From CAYPUT01 sp046541715 (GTDB lineage: Bacteria > Spirochaetota > Spirochaetia > DSM-27196 > PWMO01): DNA of 64,000 bases. Both the position numbers and the translations under genes were made by a program. Location: assembly GCA_046541715.1 (NCBI GenBank), contig JBKHCS010000003.1:1-64000 (forward strand), given 5' to 3'. Position 1 is the first letter of the stretch. Each line of letters starts with the position of its first letter. Positions 57,503-64,000 of this stretch are shown piece after piece. The notes beneath the pieces were generated by a model. It ran no database searches. It saw nothing but the letters and a program-made list of their open reading frames with translations, and was not told where the DNA came from.

Positions 57503-60500
57503 TGCCGGCACGACGAGACATTTCCAAGATCATGGTTTTGGGTTCCGGTCCCATCGTTATCGGGCAGGCGTGTGAGTTCGACTACTCCGGGAACCAGGCG
57601 GTTCGGGCCCTCAAGGAAGAGGGGTACCAGGTAGTCCTCGTCAACCCGAACCCCGCGAGCTTTATGACGACCCCGGGGCTGGCCGATTCGGTCTACGTCG
57701 ACCCCCTCGAGCCGGAGTTCCTCGAGGCGATTATCCGCCGGGAGGCCCCGGAGGCCCTCTTGCCGACCATGGGGGGACAGACGGCGCTCAACGTCGCCCG
57801 GAGCCTCCACCACCAGGGGATTCTGAGCCGCTACGGCGTGGAGCTTATCGGCGCCGGAATCGACGCGATAGAAGCCGCAGAAGACCGGCTCCGGTTTAAG
57901 GAGATCTGCCGGTCCATCGGTCTCGACGTGGCTCGTTCGGCCCTCGTCGGCCACGTTTCCGAAGCCCGGGATTTCTTGACCCAGACGAGGCTTCCGCTGA
58001 TTATCCGCCCGAGCTACACCCTCGGCGGAAAGGGCGGAAGCATAGCCTACACCGAGGAAGAGCTCGAGGGGCTCGTCTCCCGTGCCCTCGACGAAAGCCC
58101 GATCCATACCGCGCTTCTCGAGGAGTCGCTTCTCGGGTGGCAGGAGTTCGAGCTCGAGGTAATGCGGGATAGCCAGGACAACGCGGTCGTCGTCTGCTCG
58201 ATAGAGAATATCGACCCGATGGGGGTCCACACCGGGGACAGCATTACCGTGGCGCCGATCCAGACCCTCCCGGACCGGGAGTATCAAAAGATGCGGACCG
58301 ATTCCCTCGAGGTGCTCCGGGCCGTCGGTGTCGACTGCGGCGGATCGAACGTCCAGTTCGCCCTGGACCCGGAGTCCAGACGGCAGGTGGTCATCGAGAT
58401 GAACCCCCGGGTCTCCCGGTCGAGCGCCTTAGCGAGCAAGGCAACCGGCTTCCCGATCGCTCGATGCGCAGCCAGGCTCGCCGTGGGCTTCTCTCTCGAC
58501 GAGGTTATCAACGACATTACCGGGAAAACCGTCTCCTGCTTCGAGCCCGCCCTGGACTATTGCGCCGTCAAGGTGCCCCGTTTCGAGACGGACAAGTTTC
58601 AAGAGCGGCACGGAACTCTCGGTACTCAGATGAAGTCCGTCGGAGAATCGCTGGCGATCGGCCGCTCCTTTCTCGAAGCGTTGAACAAGGCCATTCGGGC
58701 CGGAGAGTTCGGTTTCGAGGGTCTCGAGCCCCTGGACCTGGTCTCCACGGCGGTCGACGCCATCATCGACTCCCTCCATCCCCGGCGGATCTTCGCCGTC
58801 TATACCGAGCTCCTCGAGAAAGGGACGGCCGCGATCGAAGATCTGGCGGCCCGGACCGGCTACCATCCCTGGGTACTCGAACAGATGGCCCGACAAGCGG
58901 AGGTAGAGCGAACCCTCAAGGCCGAGGGAAACGCCGAAGGAAACCGGTTGGCCGGGGCTTTGGGAGGGGCTGCCGGTACCGAGAACCCGGATCTGCTTAT
59001 GGAAGCAAAGCGTCTCGGGTACAGTGACCTTCGGCTCGCGTCCCTCTTCGGTATCGACGTCCGAGAGATAGAACAGATGCGGAAGGAGCGGGGAATCCGC
59101 CGGGCGTATCATATCGTCGACACCTGTGCCGGGGAGTTCGAAGCCGAGACGCCCTATTTCTATTCGACCTTCGGGGAAATCGACGAGTTCGGAGGTCTCG
59201 GAGGCGAGTCAGTTGTTATCGTAGGTTCCGGTCCAAACCGGATCGGACAGGGGCTCGAGTTCGACACCTGCTGTACGATGGCCTCCTTGTCCTTCCGGGA
59301 CCGTGGAAGGCCGAGCATCATGGTCAACTCGAATCCCGAGACGGTTTCCACCGACTTCAACGTCTCCCGGCGTCTCTACCTCGAGCCGGTTACCTTCGAA
59401 GAGGTCCAGGAGGTTCTCGAGAAGGAGGGTACCAAGAAGGTCGTGGTGCAACTCGGGGGGCAGACCGCCTTGAACATGGCCAAACGGCTGGAGGAGCAGG
59501 GAGCGGAGATTCTCGGAACGCCCCTGGACGCAATTCTCGGAGCCGAGGACCGCTCCCTCTTTACCGATATGGTGGCAACCCTAAGTCTCAGGCAGCCGGC
59601 GAACCGGGCGGCCCGGTCGGTGGAGGAAGCGATCCGGTCGGTGGAAGAGATCGGATTTCCGGTGCTCCTGCGCCCCTCCTTTGTCCTCGGAGGGCGCAGT
59701 ATGGCCGTCGTCTACACCCGGGACGAGCTGACCGCCTTTCTGAACCGGGGGATTCTCGTTACCCCCGAGAGCCCGGTCCTGGTGGATCAGTTTCTCGAGG
59801 ACGCCTTCGAGTACGATGTCGACGCCCTCTGTGACGGCGAGAACGTCTACATCGCCGGGATTCTGCAACACATCGAGGCCGCCGGGGTCCACTCCGGGGA
59901 CTCCGCCGCGGTGTTCCCTCCGTACAAGGGAGACACCGAGGCGCTCATGCGGATTCGCGAGGCTACCGCGACCATCGCTCGACGTCTGGGCATTAAGGGT
60001 TTTATCAATCTGCAATTCGCGGTCAAAGGGTCCGACGTCTACGTCCTGGAGGTGAATCCCCGGGCATCGAGGACCGTACCCTTTCTCGCCAAGTCCTCCG
60101 GGGTCGACCTGGTCAACCTGGCGGTTGGAATCTGGTCCGGAGAGTCCCTCGCAGACCAAGGGGTTATGACCGAGGAGGCCCCGGGACTTCCGGGCGTCTC
60201 CGAGGGACGCTGCATCTTCGGCTGGGCCGTCAAGGAAGCGGTCTTCTCCTTCGACCGTTTTGCCGCCGTGGACCCGATTCTCGGACCGGAAATGCGGTCC
60301 ACCGGAGAGTCGATCGGTCTCGGAAAAAGCTTCGGCGAGGCATTCGCCAAGGCGACCCTCTCCGCCGGGAGCACGCTCCCCACCCGGGGAAGCGTCTTTG
60401 TCTCCGTCCACGACGCGGACAAGGAGACGATTCTTCCGGTAGTCCGGAGTCTGGCGGATATGGGGTTCCATATCGCCGCGACCCGGGGGACCGCCGATTT

Positions 60501-60804
60501 CCTCTTCCGGAACGGCATGTTCCCCGACGTCATCCTGAAGATCCACGAGGGACACCCGAATATCGTCGATCACCTCAAGGAGGGAAAGGTGTCCTTGGTC
60601 ATCAACACGCCCCTCGGGCGCTACACCCAGAAGGACGACGATTACCTTCGCATCGAGGCGATAAAGGCCAAGGTACCGTACACGACCACCACGAGCGCCG
60701 CCGAAGCGGCACTCGAGGGAATCCGCTACTTCCGGAACCAGAGCGCGGATCCCCAAGTGCTCCCGGATAGCTTGCGATTCGGCCTTTCGAATCTCTTAGG
60801 CTGA
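57502..60804 (+). CDS. carB: Carbamoyl-phosphate synthase large subunit
   Basis: An 1100-residue ammonia-dependent synthase with two ATP-grasp halves. The first begins ISKIMVLGSGPIVIGQACEFDYSG and carries GGKGGSIAYTEEEL, and the second begins ESVVIVGSGPNRIGQGLEFDTCC and carries GGRSMAVVYTRDEL. An oligomerisation region lies between them, and the C-terminal MGS-like allosteric domain is near 960-1090 (FVSVHDADKETILPVVRSLADMGFHIAATRGTADFL). Length is close to the E. coli protein. The start is the ATG overlapping the carA stop. A longer frame starts inside carA and is rejected. Confidence 0.97.
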   Translation: MPARRDISKIMVLGSGPIVIGQACEFDYSGNQAVRALKEEGYQVVLVNPNPASFMTTPGLADSVYVDPLEPEFLEAIIRREAPEALLPTMGGQTALNVARSLHHQGILSRYGVELIGAGIDAIEAAEDRLRFKEICRSIGLDVARSALVGHVSEARDFLTQTRLPLIIRPSYTLGGKGGSIAYTEEELEGLVSRALDESPIHTALLEESLLGWQEFELEVMRDSQDNAVVVCSIENIDPMGVHTGDSITVAPIQTLPDREYQKMRTDSLEVLRAVGVDCGGSNVQFALDPESRRQVVIEMNPRVSRSSALASKATGFPIARCAARLAVGFSLDEVINDITGKTVSCFEPALDYCAVKVPRFETDKFQERHGTLGTQMKSVGESLAIGRSFLEALNKAIRAGEFGFEGLEPLDLVSTAVDAIIDSLHPRRIFAVYTELLEKGTAAIEDLAARTGYHPWVLEQMARQAEVERTLKAEGNAEGNRLAGALGGAAGTENPDLLMEAKRLGYSDLRLASLFGIDVREIEQMRKERGIRRAYHIVDTCAGEFEAETPYFYSTFGEIDEFGGLGGESVVIVGSGPNRIGQGLEFDTCCTMASLSFRDRGRPSIMVNSNPETVSTDFNVSRRLYLEPVTFEEVQEVLEKEGTKKVVVQLGGQTALNMAKRLEEQGAEILGTPLDAILGAEDRSLFTDMVATLSLRQPANRAARSVEEAIRSVEEIGFPVLLRPSFVLGGRSMAVVYTRDELTAFLNRGILVTPESPVLVDQFLEDAFEYDVDALCDGENVYIAGILQHIEAAGVHSGDSAAVFPPYKGDTEALMRIREATATIARRLGIKGFINLQFAVKGSDVYVLEVNPRASRTVPFLAKSSGVDLVNLAVGIWSGESLADQGVMTEEAPGLPGVSEGRCIFGWAVKEAVFSFDRFAAVDPILGPEMRSTGESIGLGKSFGEAFAKATLSAGSTLPTRGSVFVSVHDADKETILPVVRSLADMGFHIAATRGTADFLFRNGMFPDVILKIHEGHPNIVDHLKEGKVSLVINTPLGRYTQKDDDYLRIEAIKAKVPYTTTTSAAEAALEGIRYFRNQSADPQVLPDSLRFGLSNLLG

Positions 60805-60812
60805 TGCCTCCG

Positions 60813-62402
60813 TTAGGCTGATGTCTCCGTCGCCTCGGCGACGAAGTTGTTGTAGTAGTACTCCATACTATCAACCAGAGCCTCCCAGGAGGCCTCGACG
60901 ATGTTCTCGTGAACGCCGACGGTGTCCCAGGATTGGGTGCCGTCACTGGAAGTAATAAAGACCCGGACCTTGGCTGCGGCGTGGGATTCGGGGTTCAGCA
61001 CCCGAACCCGGTAGTCGATCAGGCTGATCGTCCGGAGAAAGGGGTAGAGCGGTTCCAGGGCGTCCCGGAGCGCGTGGTCGAGGGTCTCGACGGGACCGAT
61101 CCCCACGGCGGCTCCCATCAGCTCTTGAGCTCCCGAGGCGGTCATAAAGATCCGTCCGACGGTTTTCGACGGCGTTTGGCTGCTCTTGAAGGACTCTAGA
61201 TGATAGTTCTTTAGCTCCATCAACGGCTGATACCGCCCGAGACTCCGGCGCATCAAGAGGTCGAAAGACGCCTCAGCCGCTTCGTATTCGTAGCCTTCGT
61301 TCTCCCGAGTCTTGAGCACCTGGATGAGCTCCCCGACGATGGGGGAGGCTTTTTCGTACTCGCCGTACTTTCTGATTTTTTCGAGAATCGTCGATTTACC
61401 CGCAAGCTCGCTCAAGAGGATCTTGCGTTTGTTTCCCACGAGAGCCGCGTCGGTGTGTTCCATGAGGTAGTCCGCCTTGGCCAAGACGTCGGCGTGCTGC
61501 CCCGCCTTGTGGCTGAACGCCGCCTCCCCGACGTAGGGTTGCCGCTTGTCGGGAATGATGTTGGCCTTCTCGGCTACGTATCGCGACAGGAGCGTTAGAT
61601 GCTCGAGCTGCGCCGCCATGGCCGGCTTGAGCCCCATCTTGATCACGGCGTTCGGAACGAAGACGCAGAGGTTGGCGTTTCCCGACCGCTCTCCCCAACC
61701 GTTTATGGTGCCCTGAATATGGATTGCCCCGGCATCTACCGCCGCGAGGGAGTTGGCTACCGCGGTCCCGCAGTCGTTGTGAAAGTGGCCTCCGAGGGGG
61801 CCGAGGTCCGGCTGGGGGAGGGCGTTCATGATGGAGGTTACCTCCGCCGGCAGGGTGCCCCCGTTGGTGTCGCAGAGAACCAGAACGTCGGCCCCTGCTT
61901 CGGTTCCTCGGCGGAGCACCTGTAGGGCGTAGTCCGGGTCGTCCTTGTAGCCGTCGAAAAAATGCTCCAAGTCGAAGACGACCTCCCGGCCCTCGTCCTT
62001 GAGAAACTTTATCGAGTCGTAGACCATGTTCAGGTTCTCTTCGTAGGTCGTCTGGAGCACCTTGTCGACGTGGGCCTTCCAGGTCTTTCCGACCACGACA
62101 ACCGCCGGCGTTTCCGCCGCCAGAATGGCCCGGATATTCGGGTCGGCGTCCGCCTTGGTGTTGGGTTTCCGGGTCGACCCGAAAGCCGCCACCCGGGCGT
62201 GCTCGAAGTGCTCGTGGCGCACCCGTTCGAAGAAAGCCGCTTCTTTCTCGTTCGAGGCGGGGAATCCCCCCTCGATGTAGTCGATGCGCATTTCGTCTAG
62301 CTTGTGGGCGATCTGGAGCTTGTCCTCCAGCGTGTAGCTGATGCCTGTTCCCTGCATTCCGTCCCGAAGGGTCGTATCAAAGACGAATAGCTGTTTCTCC
62401 AC
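60813..62402 (-). CDS. cimA: (R)-citramalate synthase
   Basis: A 529-residue enzyme of the isopropylmalate synthase superfamily that condenses pyruvate and acetyl-CoA into citramalate for threonine-independent isoleucine synthesis. The TIM barrel begins FVFDTTLRDGMQGTGISYTLEDK and has GGHFHNDCGTAVANSLAAVDAGA for the metal His-x-His. The C-terminal LeuA-dimer regulatory domain is near 400-520. The long CimA form and the residues around RDGMQG favour citramalate over 2-isopropylmalate, and the Ile-rich leader supports this. GGAGAG precedes the ATG. It is convergent with carB. Confidence 0.93.
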   Translation of the reverse strand: MEKQLFVFDTTLRDGMQGTGISYTLEDKLQIAHKLDEMRIDYIEGGFPASNEKEAAFFERVRHEHFEHARVAAFGSTRKPNTKADADPNIRAILAAETPAVVVVGKTWKAHVDKVLQTTYEENLNMVYDSIKFLKDEGREVVFDLEHFFDGYKDDPDYALQVLRRGTEAGADVLVLCDTNGGTLPAEVTSIMNALPQPDLGPLGGHFHNDCGTAVANSLAAVDAGAIHIQGTINGWGERSGNANLCVFVPNAVIKMGLKPAMAAQLEHLTLLSRYVAEKANIIPDKRQPYVGEAAFSHKAGQHADVLAKADYLMEHTDAALVGNKRKILLSELAGKSTILEKIRKYGEYEKASPIVGELIQVLKTRENEGYEYEAAEASFDLLMRRSLGRYQPLMELKNYHLESFKSSQTPSKTVGRIFMTASGAQELMGAAVGIGPVETLDHALRDALEPLYPFLRTISLIDYRVRVLNPESHAAAKVRVFITSSDGTQSWDTVGVHENIVEASWEALVDSMEYYYNNFVAEATETSA

Positions 62403-62448
62403 CGTTCTCTCCTTTCACAGGCTTTGCCCGACCCGGTTGGGAAGGCCT

Positions 62449-62481
62449 AAAAAAAGGCCGCCCCTGCAGGAAGGACGGCCT
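62449..62481 (-). terminator. Attenuator terminator of the cimA leader
   Basis: On the minus strand AGGCCGTCC (62481-62473) pairs with GGGGCGGCC(T) (62464-62456 and next base) over an 8-nt loop, one G-U included, followed by seven T (62455-62449). It lies about 46 nt before the cimA ATG and so inside its leader. Confidence 0.85.
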
Positions 62482-62540
62482 GATAGTCGCGCTACGTTCG
62501 GCGCTAAGCCCGCTGCACTTCCTGCCTGGTGCCTCCAGGC
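62466..62540 (-). promoter_or_regulatory. Mutually exclusive hairpins of the cimA attenuator
   Basis: Region 1 (62540-62535) and region 2 (62529-62524) form GCCTGG/CCAGGC. Region 2 (62525-62518) can instead pair as GCAGGAAG with CTTCCTGC of region 3 (62473-62466). That pairing takes up the loop and one arm base of the terminator. The shared bases 62524-62525 make pairings 1:2 and 2:3 exclusive, the classic attenuator layout. Confidence 0.75.
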
Positions 62541-62602
62541 GGAATAATGAGACCGATAATCTCGATAGCAGCAGTAAGGCATAGGGCCTTGGCTCGTTTC
62601 AC
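62504..62602 (-). CDS. Isoleucine-rich leader peptide of cimA
   Basis: A 32-codon frame starting with GTG at 62602 and ending in TAG. It encodes VKRAKALCLTAA followed by IEIIGLIIPPGG, giving five isoleucine codons (ATC, ATT, ATC, ATT, ATT) in an eight-codon stretch. It lies directly at the predicted transcription start, so translation would begin leaderless, and it ends before the terminator arm. Stalling at the Ile codons would cover region 1 and favour the antiterminator. It is too small to be found by standard gene callers. Confidence 0.75.
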   Translation of the reverse strand: MKRAKALCLTAAIEIIGLIIPPGGTRQEVQRA

Positions 62603-62609
62603 GGGTTAG

Positions 62610-62639
62610 AGAGTAGTCAAACTTTCATGTCGGTGTCAA
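62610..62639 (-). promoter_or_regulatory. Promoter of the cimA leader
   Basis: On the minus strand a perfect TTGACA (plus-strand 62634-62639), an 18-bp spacer and TACTCT (62610-62615). The predicted start is at about 62603-62602, the GTG of the leader peptide. A second TTGACA in the opposite direction (62647-62652) forms an inverted repeat with it, but has no matching -10. Confidence 0.75.
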
Positions 62640-62710
62640 CTGAGTCTTGACAACGCAAGACGACAAACTTGAGAGTCAAACTCTTCCCGTGGTAAGCTAA
62701 AGGAAGAAGA

Positions 62711-64000
62711 ATGGGAGATTCTGAAGTTTTTGATATCCTCGCACGACAGCTGACCCATCAAGAGCGGCGAGACATGCTCGATCGGCTCAACCTCGAGGGC
62801 CTCGACGACATTGCGCCTCCTGAGGAAGACGATCGGCCCCCGGAAACCGTCGACCCTCAAAAGGAGTTCGAGAGCTTTGGCTTCTTCCGGCGTCTAATGG
62901 TCTATCTTCAGGCCATCATCGCGGGACGTCCGAAGGAGGAGGTCGTTATCGATCTTCTCCTCAAGGAGCTCTCGAAGGAGATTCAGGCCGAGCGTCGTGA
63001 CATCGTCGATTTTCGCCGGGGCCTCGCGCTGCGCCCCTTTGCCCAGGAGCTCGAAGACATCGGCGATGCGGTCGAGCGCCTGAGCCGTGCTCTTACCGGC
63101 ATCGAGTCGGTTAATCCCGGGGTGCTGTCGGCGGTCATCCTCGGGATAGCTTCCCCGGACATCTACTCCCGGTTGCTCATGGAGACCGACCCCTTCGTCG
63201 TGGCGGAAGACGAATCGGAGCTGCCCCCCTTTCAGGTCAAGAAGCGCTGCCTCCGGAATCTCGACGACGGGCTCCTCTTACTTCCCACGGAGCTGCAGGA
63301 GCGCATTTCTTCAGACGAGATGGCACTCTCGGCACTGAAACGTCTGATTCGTCTCGATCTATCCCCGGCTCTCCGGCCCTTCGCAGAAGGCGGAACGACC
63401 GACGCGCCCCTCCATACCCTCAAGCAGTCGATTGTCGATATCGCCGAACGTTTCCACCGACGGCAATTCGTCCCTTCGGATCGGCTCCTCAAGGCTATCT
63501 ACCTGATTCTGAAGCGGACCGAATCCTCGGAGGAACAGATTCCTCCGGATGACTGGGCCCGCCACGTTACGATGCTCCTGCGGCGTCTGGTGGACCTCCG
63601 GGAAGGGATACCCTTTACCCGCCTTGCCCGGTACCTCCGGAGAGAGCTCCACTACGTCCCCCAGGGCCCCGAATCCCCGGGAGACTGGACGGCGCATCTG
63701 AAGCGATTCTGGACCGGCCGACTGGAAAAGCAGTATCAGGCCTTTGTCGCCGAGGAAAAGAAGCGCGCGATTCTGCTCGAGGCTTCCGAGTGGATAACCA
63801 CGAACAAGTTTGCCGGCTATCCCGCAGTCGATCCGGGGGATACGGGAACCCATGCCTTCTCCGTGGCGATTCTCCAGGCGGTCCTTAGAAAGCTCTTTGC
63901 GGGTGAGGAGGCCCGGGCCCTCAAAGCGCTCTTGATCGAGGGAGACTTCTACAAGGAACAGAACCGTGCCGATTTTACCGACGCCTACAACGGGATCGCT
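62711..64000 (+). CDS. Spirochaete-type protein of unknown function (partial, runs off the window)
   Basis: An open frame from the ATG at 62711 (AGGAAG upstream) to the window end, 430 codons without a stop. No enzymatic motif is visible. The sequence is acidic and helical, with repeated Leu/Arg-rich segments (DIGDAVERLSRALTGIESVNPGVLSAV, RLLKAIYLILKRTESSEEQ, LLRRLVDLREGIPFTRLARYLRREL). No signal peptide or membrane helix is seen. It may belong to a spirochaete-restricted DUF family (DUF5312 comes to mind, unverified). It is divergent from the cimA leader. Confidence 0.7.
   Translation, partial: MGDSEVFDILARQLTHQERRDMLDRLNLEGLDDIAPPEEDDRPPETVDPQKEFESFGFFRRLMVYLQAIIAGRPKEEVVIDLLLKELSKEIQAERRDIVDFRRGLALRPFAQELEDIGDAVERLSRALTGIESVNPGVLSAVILGIASPDIYSRLLMETDPFVVAEDESELPPFQVKKRCLRNLDDGLLLLPTELQERISSDEMALSALKRLIRLDLSPALRPFAEGGTTDAPLHTLKQSIVDIAERFHRRQFVPSDRLLKAIYLILKRTESSEEQIPPDDWARHVTMLLRRLVDLREGIPFTRLARYLRRELHYVPQGPESPGDWTAHLKRFWTGRLEKQYQAFVAEEKKRAILLEASEWITTNKFAGYPAVDPGDTGTHAFSVAILQAVLRKLFAGEEARALKALLIEGDFYKEQNRADFTDAYNGIA

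Noticed and set aside
62456..62602. T-box riboswitch upstream of cimA
   Set aside because: The conserved T-box sequence (AGGGTGGNACCGCG-like) is absent, while a coding Ile-rich leader and classic attenuator stems are present.
1..64000. Search for CRISPR arrays, insertion sequences, phage genes, rRNA and restriction systems
   Set aside because: No regularly spaced repeats, transposase motifs, phage structural genes, rRNA-like sequence or methylase/nuclease genes were seen in the window.

Overview
This 64 kb window comes from the chromosome of a free-living spirochaete of moderately high GC content (visibly near 60%, not computed). The evidence is a P83/100-family antigen homologue, the flhO-flgG-flgJ flagellar rod block followed by an rpoS-like sigma gene, a divergent polysaccharide deacetylase and tsaD (the neighbourhood I recall around Borrelia rpoS), and several spirochaete-type orphan proteins. 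The glycine betaine importer and the NDH-2/MenA/YceI cluster suggest a salt-tolerant organism that can make menaquinone. This fits the Spirochaeta/Alkalispirochaeta/Salinispira part of the family better than Treponema or Borrelia, but the genus is inference.

Layout. 1-2.7 kb: response regulator, a small TPR protein, bactofilin and cinA. 2.7-4.8 kb: rho with its own strong promoter, then rpmE. 4.8-6.4 kb (minus): lnt. 6.5-10.2 kb: surE, a TPR protein, a secreted NHL/VWA protein and a Cys-cluster protein. 10.3-13.6 kb: a complete N-degron module clpS-clpA-aat. 13.6-14.1 kb: no intact gene. 14.1-16.9 kb (minus): a nucleoside-kinase fusion and a degenerate HD-GYP protein. 17-23.2 kb: a membrane protein, alaA, then gltX-glyS-tyrS. 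23.2-24.8 kb: an ABC permease/ATPase pair without a binding protein. 24.8-25.5 kb (minus): rex. 25.6-28.8 kb: a secreted propeller protein and the P83/100 homologue. 28.9-38.9 kb (minus): a ParB-domain protein, a class A PBP, a putative structured RNA with terminator, and an eight-gene tightly packed envelope operon (PHP exonuclease, MlaE-MlaF-MlaD, TPR lipoprotein, membrane protein, M23/LysM peptidase, secreted orphan). 39-40.6 kb: two cyclic-nucleotide-domain proteins. 40.7-42.9 kb (minus): an arsenic cluster (arsR-arsC fusion, arsC, arsM). 43.0-43.1 kb: tRNA-Thr. 43.2-46.1 kb: NDH-2, menA, yceI. 46.2-49.3 kb: betaine ABC importer. 49.4-54.4 kb: flagellar rod genes, sigma factor, deacetylase, tsaD. 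54.4-56.0 kb: MinD-like ATPase (minus) and apt. 56.0-56.3 kb: tRNA-Gln, tRNA-Glu and a terminator. 56.3-60.8 kb: carA-carB. 60.8-62.7 kb (minus): cimA with an isoleucine-type attenuator. From 62.7 kb: a spirochaete orphan running off the window.

The most notable points are regulatory. (1) A transcription attenuator upstream of cimA has an Ile-rich leader peptide and mutually exclusive hairpins. (2) A putative structured RNA of about 140 nt lies between the envelope operon and the PBP gene. It shows a GNRA-capped hairpin, a long stem with a C-rich loop, and an intrinsic terminator. (3) A near-perfect sigma-54 promoter precedes the rpoS-like gene, matching the RpoN-RpoS cascade known in Borrelia. 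(4) Many operons start with a -10 hexamer 6-9 nt before the start codon and lack a Shine-Dalgarno sequence, which suggests leaderless mRNAs. (5) Three copies of the palindrome ATCAAC-N6-GTTGAT lie in intergenic positions.
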